Below are positions 6,337-14,077 of a stretch of DNA of 21,861 nucleotides, piece by piece. The DNA comes from JBLNBU01 sp050260215 (GTDB taxonomy: Bacteria; Pseudomonadota; Alphaproteobacteria; Rhodospirillales; Magnetospirillaceae), in NCBI GenBank assembly GCA_050260215.1, contig JBLNBU010000066.1, positions 1-21,861 of the forward strand, written 5' to 3'. Position 1 is the first letter of the stretch. Each line of letters opens with the position of its first letter. The notes under the pieces were generated by a model. It worked only from the letters and a program-made list of their open reading frames with translations, was not told where the DNA came from and did no database searches. The position numbers were made by a program, and so were the translations under genes.

Positions 6337-6801
6337 TCAGTCCAGGCCCTGTGTCATTCCCAGCCGCGCCATGGCCCGCTTGCGGGCCTCGCCGGCGTCA
6401 TGGTCCGGGACGAACAGCAGCCCGCTCACGCGTCGGACCAGGTTCGCCTCGTAGTCGTGAAGGACGCCGTCGGCATAGGCGACCTCCCACAGCATCTCGA
6501 TCACCCGCACCCGCTCGTCCGGCGCCAGGGCGTCCTTGAGCACGCGGGTGAAGCCGAGCAACTGGGTGGCGTCCTCGGCCTGCCTGCGTCCCACCGCCGC
6601 CAGCGTCGCCGCCTCGTCGGCACCCAGGCCGAAGCGGCCGGCCAGCAGGGCCTCGATGCGGGTCGCCTCGGCCGGGTCGAAGCGGCCGTCCAGCAGCGCC
6701 GCTTCGGCCAGCAGGGCGGCACAGGCAACGCGCACCCGGTCGTCGTCGGCCACGGCCGTATGGCGACCGGCCGAAAACAGCGAGGTCAGTCGCTCCAGCA
6801 T
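6337..6801 (-). CDS. TerB-like (tellurite resistance B family) protein
   Basis: This 154-residue, mostly helical protein resembles the COG4103/TerB group of small cytoplasmic proteins. Members are linked by context to TerC-type membrane proteins and metal or stress responses, but their biochemical role is unclear. Two acidic TerB-like segments are visible: EAALLDGRFDPAE near residues 33-45 and EVAYADGVLHDYE in the second half. ATG 6801 is preferred; a GTG two codons upstream (6807) is equally possible, with GGGACGG just before it. It lies 90 bases downstream of the terC-family gene and 35 bases before fdxA on the same strand. Actual tellurite resistance is not implied. Confidence 0.8.
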   Translation of the reverse strand: MLERLTSLFSAGRHTAVADDDRVRVACAALLAEAALLDGRFDPAEATRIEALLAGRFGLGADEAATLAAVGRRQAEDATQLLGFTRVLKDALAPDERVRVIEMLWEVAYADGVLHDYEANLVRRVSGLLFVPDHDAGEARKRAMARLGMTQGLD

Positions 6802-6891
6802 GGACACCGTCCCAGGTCGAAGGGCTGGCCCCGAGCGATATCACAACCGCCTCACCCGCTCAACCCCAGGCCCGGAAGGGCTATTATGCAA

Positions 6892-7632
6892 TCACGGCAC
6901 TGGATGGCGCAGCTTCACCGGCTTGCGGCCGCGGCGCGCCACCAGGTTGAGCGTCTCGACCGCCACGGCGAAGCCCATGGCGAAATAGATATAGCCCTTG
7001 GGGATGTGGAAGCCGAAGCCGTCGGCGACCAGGGTCATGCCGATCAGGAGCAGGAACGACAGCGCCAGCATCTTCACCGTCGGGTGGCCCGAGACGAAGC
7101 GCGACAGCGGGTCGGACGCCACCAGCATCAGCGCCATGGCCACCAGCACCGCGGCCACCATCACCGGCAGGTGGTCGACCATGCCCACCGCGGTGATCAC
7201 CGAATCCAGCGAGAAGACGATGTCGAGCAGCCCGATCTGGATCACCGTGGCCAACAGTCCCGCGGCGGGACGGCTGCCGGCTGCCGCCTCCTCGTCCTCG
7301 CCCTCCAGGCTGCCGTGGATCTCGTGGGTGGCCTTGGTCAGCAGGAAGACGCCGCCGCCGGCCAGCACCAGGTCGCGCCAGCTGACCGCGTGCTCGAACA
7401 CCACGAACACCGGCTCGGTCAGGCCGATGATCCAGGCCAGCGACCCCAACAGAGCCAACCGTGTGGCCAGGGCGAAGGCCAGGCCCAGGCGGCGGGCCTT
7501 GGGGCGCTGCGGTTCGGGCAGCCGTTCCGACAAGATGGCCAGGAACACCAGGTTGTCGACACCCAGCACGATCTCCAGGATCGACAGGGTGAGCAGGCTC
7601 AGCCAGGCCTGGGGATCGGAGAGCCACTCCAT
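6892..7632 (-). CDS. TerC-family integral membrane protein
   Basis: This 246-residue membrane protein has about seven hydrophobic segments and the two conserved acidic membrane motifs of the TerC/YgdQ family: EIVLGVDNLVF (E20, D26, N27) and GLLDIVFSLDSVITAVG (D137, D143). TerC relatives such as Alx and MeeF/MeeY have been linked to manganese export, so a metal transport role is plausible by analogy only. A charged cytoplasmic-type loop (HGSLEGEDEEAAAGSR, residues 106-121) separates the two halves. AAGG lies 8 bases before the ATG. The TerB-like gene follows on the same strand, matching the common TerC-TerB pairing. The upstream gap holds a palindromic repeat. Confidence 0.93.
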   Translation of the reverse strand: MEWLSDPQAWLSLLTLSILEIVLGVDNLVFLAILSERLPEPQRPKARRLGLAFALATRLALLGSLAWIIGLTEPVFVVFEHAVSWRDLVLAGGGVFLLTKATHEIHGSLEGEDEEAAAGSRPAAGLLATVIQIGLLDIVFSLDSVITAVGMVDHLPVMVAAVLVAMALMLVASDPLSRFVSGHPTVKMLALSFLLLIGMTLVADGFGFHIPKGYIYFAMGFAVAVETLNLVARRGRKPVKLRHPVP

Positions 7633-7727
7633 GGGGGCAACCTTCGGGCAGTCTTAAGGGCCCGCAGAGTGTAGGGACATTTTTGCCGAATTCCAGTCCG
7701 GAAGGCAGGGTGACGCCAAACCCCGCC

Positions 7728-7796
7728 CCCGTCATGGCCGGGCTTGACCCGGCCATCCAAGGGATGCGCGTGGACCCTGGGGTCGAGCCCGAGGGT
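7728..7796. repeat. Palindromic intergenic repeat, copy 1 (REP-like, two hairpins)
   Basis: ATGGCCGGG (7734-7742) and CCCGGCCAT (7748-7756) form a perfect 9-bp stem with a 5-base loop. A second, imperfect hairpin (ACCCT 7774-7778 with AGGGT 7792-7796, plus inner GGG/CCC) follows. The unit starts CCCGTCATGGCCGGG, which recurs with one change at 14047. From memory, similar GTCATGGCCGGGCTTG palindromes are frequent in intergenic alphaproteobacterial DNA. It lies in the gap between the S4-domain gene stop and the terC-family start. Confidence 0.75.
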
Positions 7797-7814
7797 GGCG
7801 AAAACAGGGAATGG

Positions 7815-8090
7815 TCAGTCTTCCCGCACCGGGGCTTCCAGTTCGCGGTAAAGGGCTTGGGCCTCGGGTGCCGGGCCGCGGCGTTCGCCGAGGGCGACCA
7901 CGGCGACGCGGCGCAGGCGGGGGCCGGTGGGGAAGACCAGCTCGTCGCCGGGACACACCGTCTGGGCCGGCTTGGCCACCGGCCGGCCGTTGAGGCTGAC
8001 CTCGCCGGCCTCGACCACCGAAGCGGCCAGGCTGCGCGACTTGAAGAAGCGGGCGAACCACAGCCACTTGTCGATGCGCAACGCCTCCAT
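7815..8090 (-). CDS. S4-domain RNA-binding protein, Hsp15-like
   Basis: This 91-residue protein is almost entirely an S4 RNA-binding domain: RIDKWLWFARFFKSRSLA, then VVEAGEVSLNGRPVAKPAQTV and GDELVF, followed by a short basic tail. It matches the alphaproteobacterial Hsp15-like group. E. coli Hsp15 (HslR) binds stalled 50S subunits carrying nascent chains, and the same role here is an inference. The start ATG (8090) lies two bases after the TGA of the TIGR02302 gene (TGACCATG), so translation is probably coupled. It seems to be the last gene of the argH-lysA unit. Confidence 0.92.
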   Translation of the reverse strand: MEALRIDKWLWFARFFKSRSLAASVVEAGEVSLNGRPVAKPAQTVCPGDELVFPTGPRLRRVAVVALGERRGPAPEAQALYRELEAPVRED

Positions 8091-8092
8091 GG

Positions 8093-10441
8093 TCAGAACT
8101 GCCTGAGCAGGCGATGGAGGTAGTCGCGCTCGTCCTCGGGCCGGTGCCAGTCCTGGGCGCGGCGGCGCAGCTCGTCCAGGATCTCGCGGGCGCGCTGAAC
8201 CTCCGAGCGGGCCGGCAGGCGGGTCGAGCCGTCGTCGCCGAAGCCGGCGCCGCGCATAGGCCGGCCCAGCGGATCGCGCGGCACCAATCCCAGCTGGCCC
8301 GAGCCGCGGCCCTGGGCGTCCAGGCGCTTCATGGCGTCGGCGGCACCTTCGCGCATCAGCCTCAGGGCCTCGCCCTGCTGTTCGGCTGCTTCGCCCCAGG
8401 CGCCGCGGGCCAGCGCCCCCGACGCCCCGACCATGGCCTGGCCGGCCTGGTCCAGCGCCGAGGGGGCACTGCCGCCGGTAGCCTGGCCCAGCGCCTTGCC
8501 CGCCTGATCGAGCGCCTTGCGCAGCGCCTCCTGGGACTGGGCGGCGCGCTGGCCCTCGGATCCCGGCTGGCCGTCCTGGCCCTCCTGCGAGCGGCGGAAG
8601 CTTTGGCCCTGCATCTCCTGCTGGCGCCGCGCCACGTCGCGCAGCTGCTGCATGGCCTTGCCCGCCTCGCCCATCTGCGGCGTCGCCGCCTGCAGGCCCT
8701 GCAGGGTCTTGGACAGCTGGTCCAGCATCTGGCGCATGGCCTCGCGGTCGCCGGTCTCGGCCAGGCCGCGCATGCCGTCCAGCATCTGCTGCAGGTCGTC
8801 GTCGGACAGCACCTGGGCGCCGGCGGCCGGTTCGCGACCGGTCTCGGCCAGGCGCTCGGCCAGCGCCTCGAGATAGCGTTCCAGCGCCGCCTCGTACTGG
8901 TCGAGCAAGCGCTGTACCTCCTCGGCCGGCGCGTCGCCGGACAGGGCCTGCTCGAGTTCGCGCCTGGCATCCTCCAGCGCCTTCTCCGCCCCGGCCAGGT
9001 CGCCCTCTTCCAGGCGCAGCGCCGCATTCCAAAGCAGATCCTGCACCTCGGCCAGGTCGAATTCGTCGACGTCCATCAGCACGCGCCGGGCCAGGGCCAG
9101 GGCCAGCACCACCCGCTCGTCGCCCTTCAAGGCGTCGGGCTCGGCCAGCAGCTGGGCCAGCCAGCGCGATACGTCGGGGCCGGTGTAGCGGTCGTCGGTG
9201 ACCAGACGGCGCTTCTCGACCAGGGCGCGGGCCAGGGGATTGGTGAAGCTGCGCTCGGGCAGGGTGACGGTGACCGGCTCGCCGGTGCCGACCTGGCCCA
9301 GCCCGTCCTGGGCGGTGGGCGTGGCCACCACCGGCAGCCCGGCCCACGGATGGGCGGTCAGGTCGTGCCAGCCGTCGATGGCGGCGGCGCGCGGCCGGCC
9401 GCCGGGCAGGGGCAGCTCGACCACCAGCGGCTCCTCGCCGTCGGGAGCGCCCAGGCGGCGCATGGACACCCAGGCCTTGGCCAGCCCGTAGTCGTCGGAG
9501 GCCTCGGCGACGATGTGCAGGCGGCCGCGGTCGCCGGCGGCCGGGGGCTCGGTAAAGGCGATGGAGGGCAGGGCGTCGCGCATCACCGTGACCGGCCAGT
9601 GCGCCACCGTGCGGAATCCCTGGGTCACTGCCAGGCGCGATCCCCGGTCCAGCACCACCTCGCCCCGCTGGCTGCCGTCGTCCAGGCGCTGAAAGGCGGT
9701 GGCGCGGCCGTCCACTTCGATGGCGGCGGCCCCCCAGCCGCCCGACAGCACCGCCATGGCCTTTGACCCGGCCGGCACCACGGTGGGCGTATCGGCACCC
9801 CGCCCGGGCACCAGCATGACCGGGGGCAGCCCGGTATAGGCAGGCGGCGTGATCCACACCTCGAGAGCGGCAACGGGCATCATCGCCGACAGGCCGGGGT
9901 CCAGGGCGCGGGCCAGGCGCGGGCCGGCCTGGGTCCAGCCTCCGGCCAGGGCGATGACCAGCAGCAGCAGGGCGGCGAACCGGAGCGCCCGCGGATCGCG
10001 CGCCGCCATGCCCGGGGCAGGCGGGGCCACCCGCAGGGACTGGGCCAGGCGGGCCATGCGGCGGCGATGGGCCTGCCACAGCACCTCGTCGCCGGCCACC
10101 GGGACGTCGGCCAGGGCGGCGAGCGGACGATGGGCCAGCCCTGAATCGCGCTCCAGCCGCCGGGCGGCCTCGTCGACGGTGGGGGTGCGCCAGGCCGCAA
10201 CACCCCGCCAGGCCAGGAACCCGGCGCCGCCGGCGAACCCGGCCAGCACCAGGGCGTGCAGCCAGGCGGGCAGGCGGGGCAGGACGTCGAACAGGGCCAG
10301 GGCGGCGAAGGCGGCGGCCAGGGACAGGATCGGCACCACGGCGGGCCACAACCGCTCCCACCCGAGCGCCAGCCGCGCCCATGCCAGGCGTCGGCTCAGC
10401 CGGCGCGCGTCGGGATCGGCGGGAGGCTCGGTCGGGCGCAT
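8093..10441 (-). CDS. TIGR02302/DUF4175 family membrane protein with Gln-rich C-terminus
   Basis: This 782-residue protein matches the alphaproteobacterial TIGR02302 (DUF4175) family, whose function is unknown. Two membrane segments lie near residues 31-51 and 60-80 and a third near 154-170. A long, probably periplasmic region follows, with a PPAYTGLPP block around residue 199. The last third is rich in Gln, Glu, Ala and Arg with heptad-like helices (QMLDGMRGLAETGDREAM, QMLDQLSKTLQGLQ) and a low-complexity stretch, suggesting coiled coil. The ATG is preceded by AAGGGG, four bases away, and lies 21 bases after lysA. Its fixed place behind lysA suggests an envelope role, but this is only contextual. 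Confidence 0.9.
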   Translation of the reverse strand: MRPTEPPADPDARRLSRRLAWARLALGWERLWPAVVPILSLAAAFAALALFDVLPRLPAWLHALVLAGFAGGAGFLAWRGVAAWRTPTVDEAARRLERDSGLAHRPLAALADVPVAGDEVLWQAHRRRMARLAQSLRVAPPAPGMAARDPRALRFAALLLLVIALAGGWTQAGPRLARALDPGLSAMMPVAALEVWITPPAYTGLPPVMLVPGRGADTPTVVPAGSKAMAVLSGGWGAAAIEVDGRATAFQRLDDGSQRGEVVLDRGSRLAVTQGFRTVAHWPVTVMRDALPSIAFTEPPAAGDRGRLHIVAEASDDYGLAKAWVSMRRLGAPDGEEPLVVELPLPGGRPRAAAIDGWHDLTAHPWAGLPVVATPTAQDGLGQVGTGEPVTVTLPERSFTNPLARALVEKRRLVTDDRYTGPDVSRWLAQLLAEPDALKGDERVVLALALARRVLMDVDEFDLAEVQDLLWNAALRLEEGDLAGAEKALEDARRELEQALSGDAPAEEVQRLLDQYEAALERYLEALAERLAETGREPAAGAQVLSDDDLQQMLDGMRGLAETGDREAMRQMLDQLSKTLQGLQAATPQMGEAGKAMQQLRDVARRQQEMQGQSFRRSQEGQDGQPGSEGQRAAQSQEALRKALDQAGKALGQATGGSAPSALDQAGQAMVGASGALARGAWGEAAEQQGEALRLMREGAADAMKRLDAQGRGSGQLGLVPRDPLGRPMRGAGFGDDGSTRLPARSEVQRAREILDELRRRAQDWHRPEDERDYLHRLLRQF

Positions 10442-10462
10442 CTCACCCCTTGGGCAGCGGCA

Positions 10463-11737
10463 TCAGCCCCCGGACAACCACTCGGGCAGGCTTTCCAGGG
10501 AAGCCATGTCCTCGTATGTGGGGCGGGCGCGCACCACCGCAAAGCCATCCCCCTTGACCAGGACCTCAGGGACCAGCGGCCGCGAGTTGTAGGTCGACGA
10601 CATGGCCGCGCCATAGGCACCGGCGGTGCAGAAGGCCAGCAGGTCGCCGGCGGCCACGGGAGGCAGCGGGCGCTGGCGGGCGAAGGTGTCGCCGGTTTCG
10701 CACACCGGGCCGACCACGTCGACGGCGGTGACCGGGGCGTCCTTGTCGGCCTGGCGCACCGGCAAGATGCCGTGGTGGGCGTCGTAGAGCGCCGGGCGCA
10801 TCAGGTCGTTCATGGCGGCGTCGACGATGACGAAGCTGCGCGTCGCCCCTTCCTTGACGTAGACCACCTTCGAGACCAGCACGCCGGCGTTGCCGACCAG
10901 CAGCCGGCCCGGCTCCAGCACGATGCGGCAGCCGAGATCGCCCAGGGTGGCGCGGATGGCGTCGGCATAGGCGGCCGGGCTGGGCGGGGTCTCGTCGGCG
11001 TACGGAACGCCCAGGCCGCCGCCCAGGTCGAGGCGACGGATGTCGAAACCGTCGGCGCGCAGCATCGCCACCAGGTCGCGGACCCGCAGGAAGGCCTGGC
11101 GGAACGGCTCGACCTCGGTCAGCTGCGAGCCGATGTGGCAGGCCACGCCCACCACCTCGACGCCGGGCAGCGAGCGAGCGATGCGGTAGACCTCGTGGGC
11201 GCGGGTCCACTCGATGCCGAACTTGTTCTCCTTGCGTCCGGTGGTGATCTTCTCGTGGGTACCGGCATCGACGTCGGGGTTGACGCGCAAGCTGATGGGC
11301 ATGCGCACGCCGCGCTCGGCCGCCACCTCCGACAGCGCCATCAGCTCGGGCTCGGATTCCACGTTGATCTGCATGATCCCCTTGGCCACGGCGAATTCCA
11401 GCTCGCGGCGGGTCTTGCCGACCCCGGAGAAGACGATGCGCCCCGGCGGCACCCCGGCGGCCAGCGCCCGGCGCAGCTCGCCCTCGGACACCACGTCGGC
11501 CCCGGCGCCCAGCTCGGCCAGGGTGCGCACCACGGCGGTGTTGGGATTGGCCTTCAGCGCGAAGCAGACGGTGGCGTCCAGCCCGGCCGCCTTCAGCGCG
11601 TCGGCGAACACGGTGTAGTGGCGCACCAGGGTGGCGGTGGAATAGCAATAGAACGGCGTGCCCACCTCGCGGGCGATCGCGGACAGCGCCACGCCTTCGG
11701 CATGAAGCTCGCCCAGGCGGTATTCGAAATGGTTCAT
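10463..11737 (-). CDS. lysA: Diaminopimelate decarboxylase
   Basis: This 424-residue fold-III PLP enzyme converts meso-diaminopimelate to L-lysine, the last step of lysine synthesis, in the cytoplasm. The PLP lysine is K62 in CFALKANPN. HIGSQL (201-206) and the glycine-rich LDLGGGLGVPY (237-247) belong to the PLP phosphate-binding barrel, EPGRLLVGNAG is present at 275-285, and the active-site Cys from the partner subunit is C346 in GPVCETGD. The length is normal. The start ATG overlaps the TGA of the lipoprotein gene (ATGA), and AAGG lies 7 bases upstream. It belongs to the argH-lptM-lysA-TIGR02302-S4 unit. Confidence 0.98.
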   Translation of the reverse strand: MNHFEYRLGELHAEGVALSAIAREVGTPFYCYSTATLVRHYTVFADALKAAGLDATVCFALKANPNTAVVRTLAELGAGADVVSEGELRRALAAGVPPGRIVFSGVGKTRRELEFAVAKGIMQINVESEPELMALSEVAAERGVRMPISLRVNPDVDAGTHEKITTGRKENKFGIEWTRAHEVYRIARSLPGVEVVGVACHIGSQLTEVEPFRQAFLRVRDLVAMLRADGFDIRRLDLGGGLGVPYADETPPSPAAYADAIRATLGDLGCRIVLEPGRLLVGNAGVLVSKVVYVKEGATRSFVIVDAAMNDLMRPALYDAHHGILPVRQADKDAPVTAVDVVGPVCETGDTFARQRPLPPVAAGDLLAFCTAGAYGAAMSSTYNSRPLVPEVLVKGDGFAVVRARPTYEDMASLESLPEWLSGG

Positions 11738-12000
11738 GGCTTGGCCTTGTTGGGATGGTCGAGCGGTGCGGGCTGGGTGGGCTGGCGCAGTTCGGGGCCG
11801 CCCTCCTGGTCCTCGGCCGGCCGCTGCGGAGACTGGCCCGTACCCCAGCCGCCGGTATAAACCTCGCCCGGGAAGGGGGTGTAGGGATAGACGTGCGGGT
11901 ATTCGGTCCCTTCGGGCGGGCGCGGAGCCGACTTGCGGCCACAGGCCGACAGCGACGCCGCCAGCCCCACGGCCAGCGCCAACAGCAGCAGCCTGCGCAT
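11734..12000 (-). CDS. lptM: Small lipoprotein, LptM-like
   Basis: This 88-residue protein has a signal peptide MRRLLLLALAVGLAASLSAC with lipobox LSAC and lipidated Cys C20. It is followed by GRKSAP, reminiscent of the CG.KGP start of the LptM (YifL, PF13627) group, and a Pro-rich tail. In enterobacteria LptM assists maturation of the LPS translocon LptDE, and lies beside lysA/dapF. Here it sits directly before lysA with a 4-base overlap, which supports the assignment. The C-terminal part is longer than in E. coli and unrelated. The start has a very strong purine run (GAGGGGAGGGGAGA) immediately upstream. The identity is moderate; 'lipoprotein' itself is firm. Confidence 0.75.
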   Translation of the reverse strand: MRRLLLLALAVGLAASLSACGRKSAPRPPEGTEYPHVYPYTPFPGEVYTGGWGTGQSPQRPAEDQEGGPELRQPTQPAPLDHPNKAKP

Positions 12001-12014
12001 TCTCCCCTCCCCTC
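12001..12014 (-). promoter_or_regulatory. Extended purine ribosome-binding site of the lptM-like gene
   Basis: The whole 14-base gap between argH and the lipoprotein gene is a purine run, GAGGGGAGGGGAGA on the minus strand, offering two overlapping Shine-Dalgarno cores. It is the strongest such site in the window and suggests high translation of the small lipoprotein within the operon. Confidence 0.6.
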
Positions 12015-13418
12015 TCACAGATAGCGGGCCCGTGCCGCCGCCGCGGCTTCGCGCACGCGCACAGGCGCGGTGCCGCCGAAGCTGGTGCGGCTGGCGACCG
12101 AACTGGCCACCGAAAGCACGGCGCGGGCCTCGTCGGTGATGCCTGGCTCGATGGCCTGCATTTCGGCCAGCGACAGGTCCTCGAGGCCGCAGCCCTTGCC
12201 CTCGGCCAGCTTCACCAGCGAGCCGGCGACGTGGTGGGCGCGGCGGAACGGCATCTTCAACGCGCGCACGCACCAGTCGGCGATGTCGGTGGCAGTGGTG
12301 AAGCCGGCGCCGGCGGCGCCCTTCATCACGTCTTCGTTGACGGTCATGTCGCGGACCATGCCGGTCATGGCGGCGATGGCCAGCTCCATGGTGTCGGCGG
12401 CCTCGAAGGTGGGTTCCTTGTCGTCCTGCATGTCCTTGGAATAGGCCAGCGGCAGGCCCTTCATCACGATCAGCAGGGCGTTGAGGTCGCCGATGACGCG
12501 GCCGGTCTTGGCGCGCACCAGCTCGGCGGCGTCGGGGTTGCGCTTCTGCGGCATGATCGACGAGCCGGTGGTGAAGGCGTCCGACAGCGACACGAAGCGG
12601 AACTGGGCCGAGGTCCAGATGACGAACTCCTCGGCCAGGCGCGACAGGTGGACGGCGCAGATGGAGGCCGCCGCCATGAACTCCAGGGCGAAGTCGCGGT
12701 CGGAGACCCCGTCCAGCGAATTGGCCATGGGCCGGTCGAAGCCCAGCTCGGCGGCGGTGGCGTGGCGGTCGATGGGGAACGAAGTGCCGGCCAGCGCGGC
12801 CGAGCCCAGCGGGCACTCGTTGAGGCGGGCGCGCGCATCGGCCAGGCGGCCGCGATCGCGGCCGATCATCTCGACATAGGCCAGCAGGTGGTGGCCGAAG
12901 GTCACCGGCTGGGCCGCCTGCAGGTGGGTGAAGCCGGGCATCACCGTGCCCGCGTGCTGCTCGGCCCGCTCGATCAGGGCGGCCTGCAGGTCCTTGAGCG
13001 CCGCCTCCATGCCGTCGACGGCGTCGCGCACCCACAGGCGGAAGTCGGTCGCCACCTGGTCGTTGCGCGAGCGCGCCGTGTGCAGCCGCCCGGCGGCGTC
13101 GCCGATCAGCTCGGCCAGGCGCGCCTCGACGTTCATGTGGATGTCTTCCAGCTCGAAGCGGAAGGGGAACTTGCCCGATTCGATCTCTTGCAGCACCGTG
13201 TCCAGGCCGGCCAGGATGGCGTCGCCGTCCGCGGACGCCAGGATGCCCTGGCGGACCAGCATGCGGGCATGCGCCTTGGACCCGCGGATGTCCTGGGCGT
13301 ATAGGCGCTTGTCGAAGTCGATGGAGGCGTTGATCCGCTGCATGATGGCGGCGGGTCCGCCGGCAAAGCGCCCGCCCCACATCCGCGAGGCGTGCGAAGT
13401 ATCGTCGTTATGGCTCAT
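12015..13418 (-). CDS. argH: Argininosuccinate lyase
   Basis: This 467-residue enzyme cleaves argininosuccinate to arginine and fumarate, the last step of arginine synthesis, as a cytoplasmic tetramer. The N-terminal MWGGRFAGGP, the stretch HTARSRNDQV (113-122), THLQAAQPVTFGHH (164-177) and the superfamily signature GSSIMPQKRNPD (285-296) with the catalytic Ser are all intact. I chose the ATG at 13418; an in-frame ATG at 13496 would run into the divergent tlpA-like gene and has no similarity. The Shine-Dalgarno is weak, and a GTG two codons upstream is possible. It is the first gene of the five-gene minus-strand unit and is 22 bases from the divergent thioredoxin gene. Confidence 0.98.
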   Translation of the reverse strand: MSHNDDTSHASRMWGGRFAGGPAAIMQRINASIDFDKRLYAQDIRGSKAHARMLVRQGILASADGDAILAGLDTVLQEIESGKFPFRFELEDIHMNVEARLAELIGDAAGRLHTARSRNDQVATDFRLWVRDAVDGMEAALKDLQAALIERAEQHAGTVMPGFTHLQAAQPVTFGHHLLAYVEMIGRDRGRLADARARLNECPLGSAALAGTSFPIDRHATAAELGFDRPMANSLDGVSDRDFALEFMAAASICAVHLSRLAEEFVIWTSAQFRFVSLSDAFTTGSSIMPQKRNPDAAELVRAKTGRVIGDLNALLIVMKGLPLAYSKDMQDDKEPTFEAADTMELAIAAMTGMVRDMTVNEDVMKGAAGAGFTTATDIADWCVRALKMPFRRAHHVAGSLVKLAEGKGCGLEDLSLAEMQAIEPGITDEARAVLSVASSVASRTSFGGTAPVRVREAAAAARARYL

Positions 13419-13440
13419 GGACACCGGTGAGAATCGCGCA

Positions 13441-14037
13441 ATGAACAGGAAGAAGATCTGGTCCCGGGGCCGCCTCGGCCTGCTGATCGCCGCCATCGCC
13501 GTGCTGGTGGCGGTGACGGTCGACCTGGCGGTGCGGAAGATCGGACCCGTAGGCTACACCGGTTCGCCCCTGTCCGGAAGCGCTACCGCCAGCCGGGTGG
13601 TCGCGGCCCCGCCCGACGCCCGGGCGCCGATGCGGGCGTTGCCGTTTGCCGAGGCCGACGGCACCCCGCGCCAGCTGGCCGAGCTGCGCGGGCGTACCCT
13701 GCTGGTCAACCTGTGGGCCACCTGGTGCCCGCCTTGCGTCGCCGAGATGCCCGAACTGGACCGCCTGCAGTCCCAGTTGGGCGGCGAACGCTTCGAAGTA
13801 GTCGCCATTGCGCTCGACCGCGGCGGGGCGTTGGTGGCCAGGCGCTGGCTGGACAAGGAAGGCCTGACCCACCTGGCGGTGCGCACCGGCGAGACGGCCA
13901 AGGTCGGCACCGAGCTGCTGCCCACCTCGATCCTGGTCGACGCCCAAGGCCGGGTCGCCTGGACCGGCGCCGGCGCCATCCACTGGACGGCGCCGGACGT
14001 GGTCGCGGAGATCGAGAAGGTGATCGGCGGGAAGTAG
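13441..14037 (+). CDS. tlpA: TlpA-like membrane-anchored thioredoxin-fold protein
   Basis: This 198-residue protein has an N-terminal anchor (about residues 12-31), a Ser/Ala/Pro linker, and a thioredoxin-like domain facing the periplasm. The redox site is WATWCPPC (C96, C99), followed by EMPEL, and the cis-Pro loop is probably LLPTSILVD. TlpA-type reductants deliver electrons to copper-site proteins of cytochrome oxidase in rhizobia, and that role here is inferred. The ATG is 22 bases from the argH start on the opposite strand, so both must use overlapping or internal promoters. The downstream gap holds a palindromic repeat copy. ResA/CcmG-like proteins are the alternative, but no cytochrome c maturation genes are adjacent. 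Confidence 0.88.
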   Translation: MNRKKIWSRGRLGLLIAAIAVLVAVTVDLAVRKIGPVGYTGSPLSGSATASRVVAAPPDARAPMRALPFAEADGTPRQLAELRGRTLLVNLWATWCPPCVAEMPELDRLQSQLGGERFEVVAIALDRGGALVARRWLDKEGLTHLAVRTGETAKVGTELLPTSILVDAQGRVAWTGAGAIHWTAPDVVAEIEKVIGGK

Positions 14038-14046
14038 GCCTTCCCG

Positions 14047-14073
14047 CCCGTCATGACCGGGTTCCGGCCATGG
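14047..14073. repeat. Palindromic intergenic repeat, copy 2 (shortened)
   Basis: CCCGTCATGACCGGG (14047-14061) matches 14 of 15 bases of the copy at 7728-7742, and CCGGCCAT follows as in copy 1 but after a shorter loop. ATGACCGG and CCGGCCAT can pair with one mismatch. It lies in the 40-base gap between the convergent tlpA-like gene and ppa, the usual place for REP-type elements. Confidence 0.6.
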
Positions 14074-14077
14074 CGTC

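Noticed and set aside
8114..9766. 550-codon plus-strand frame opposite the TIGR02302 gene
   Set aside because: Its composition (Gly, Ala, Leu, Gln, His) mirrors the sense gene, with no motif, and the sense strand has a family match and a Shine-Dalgarno site.
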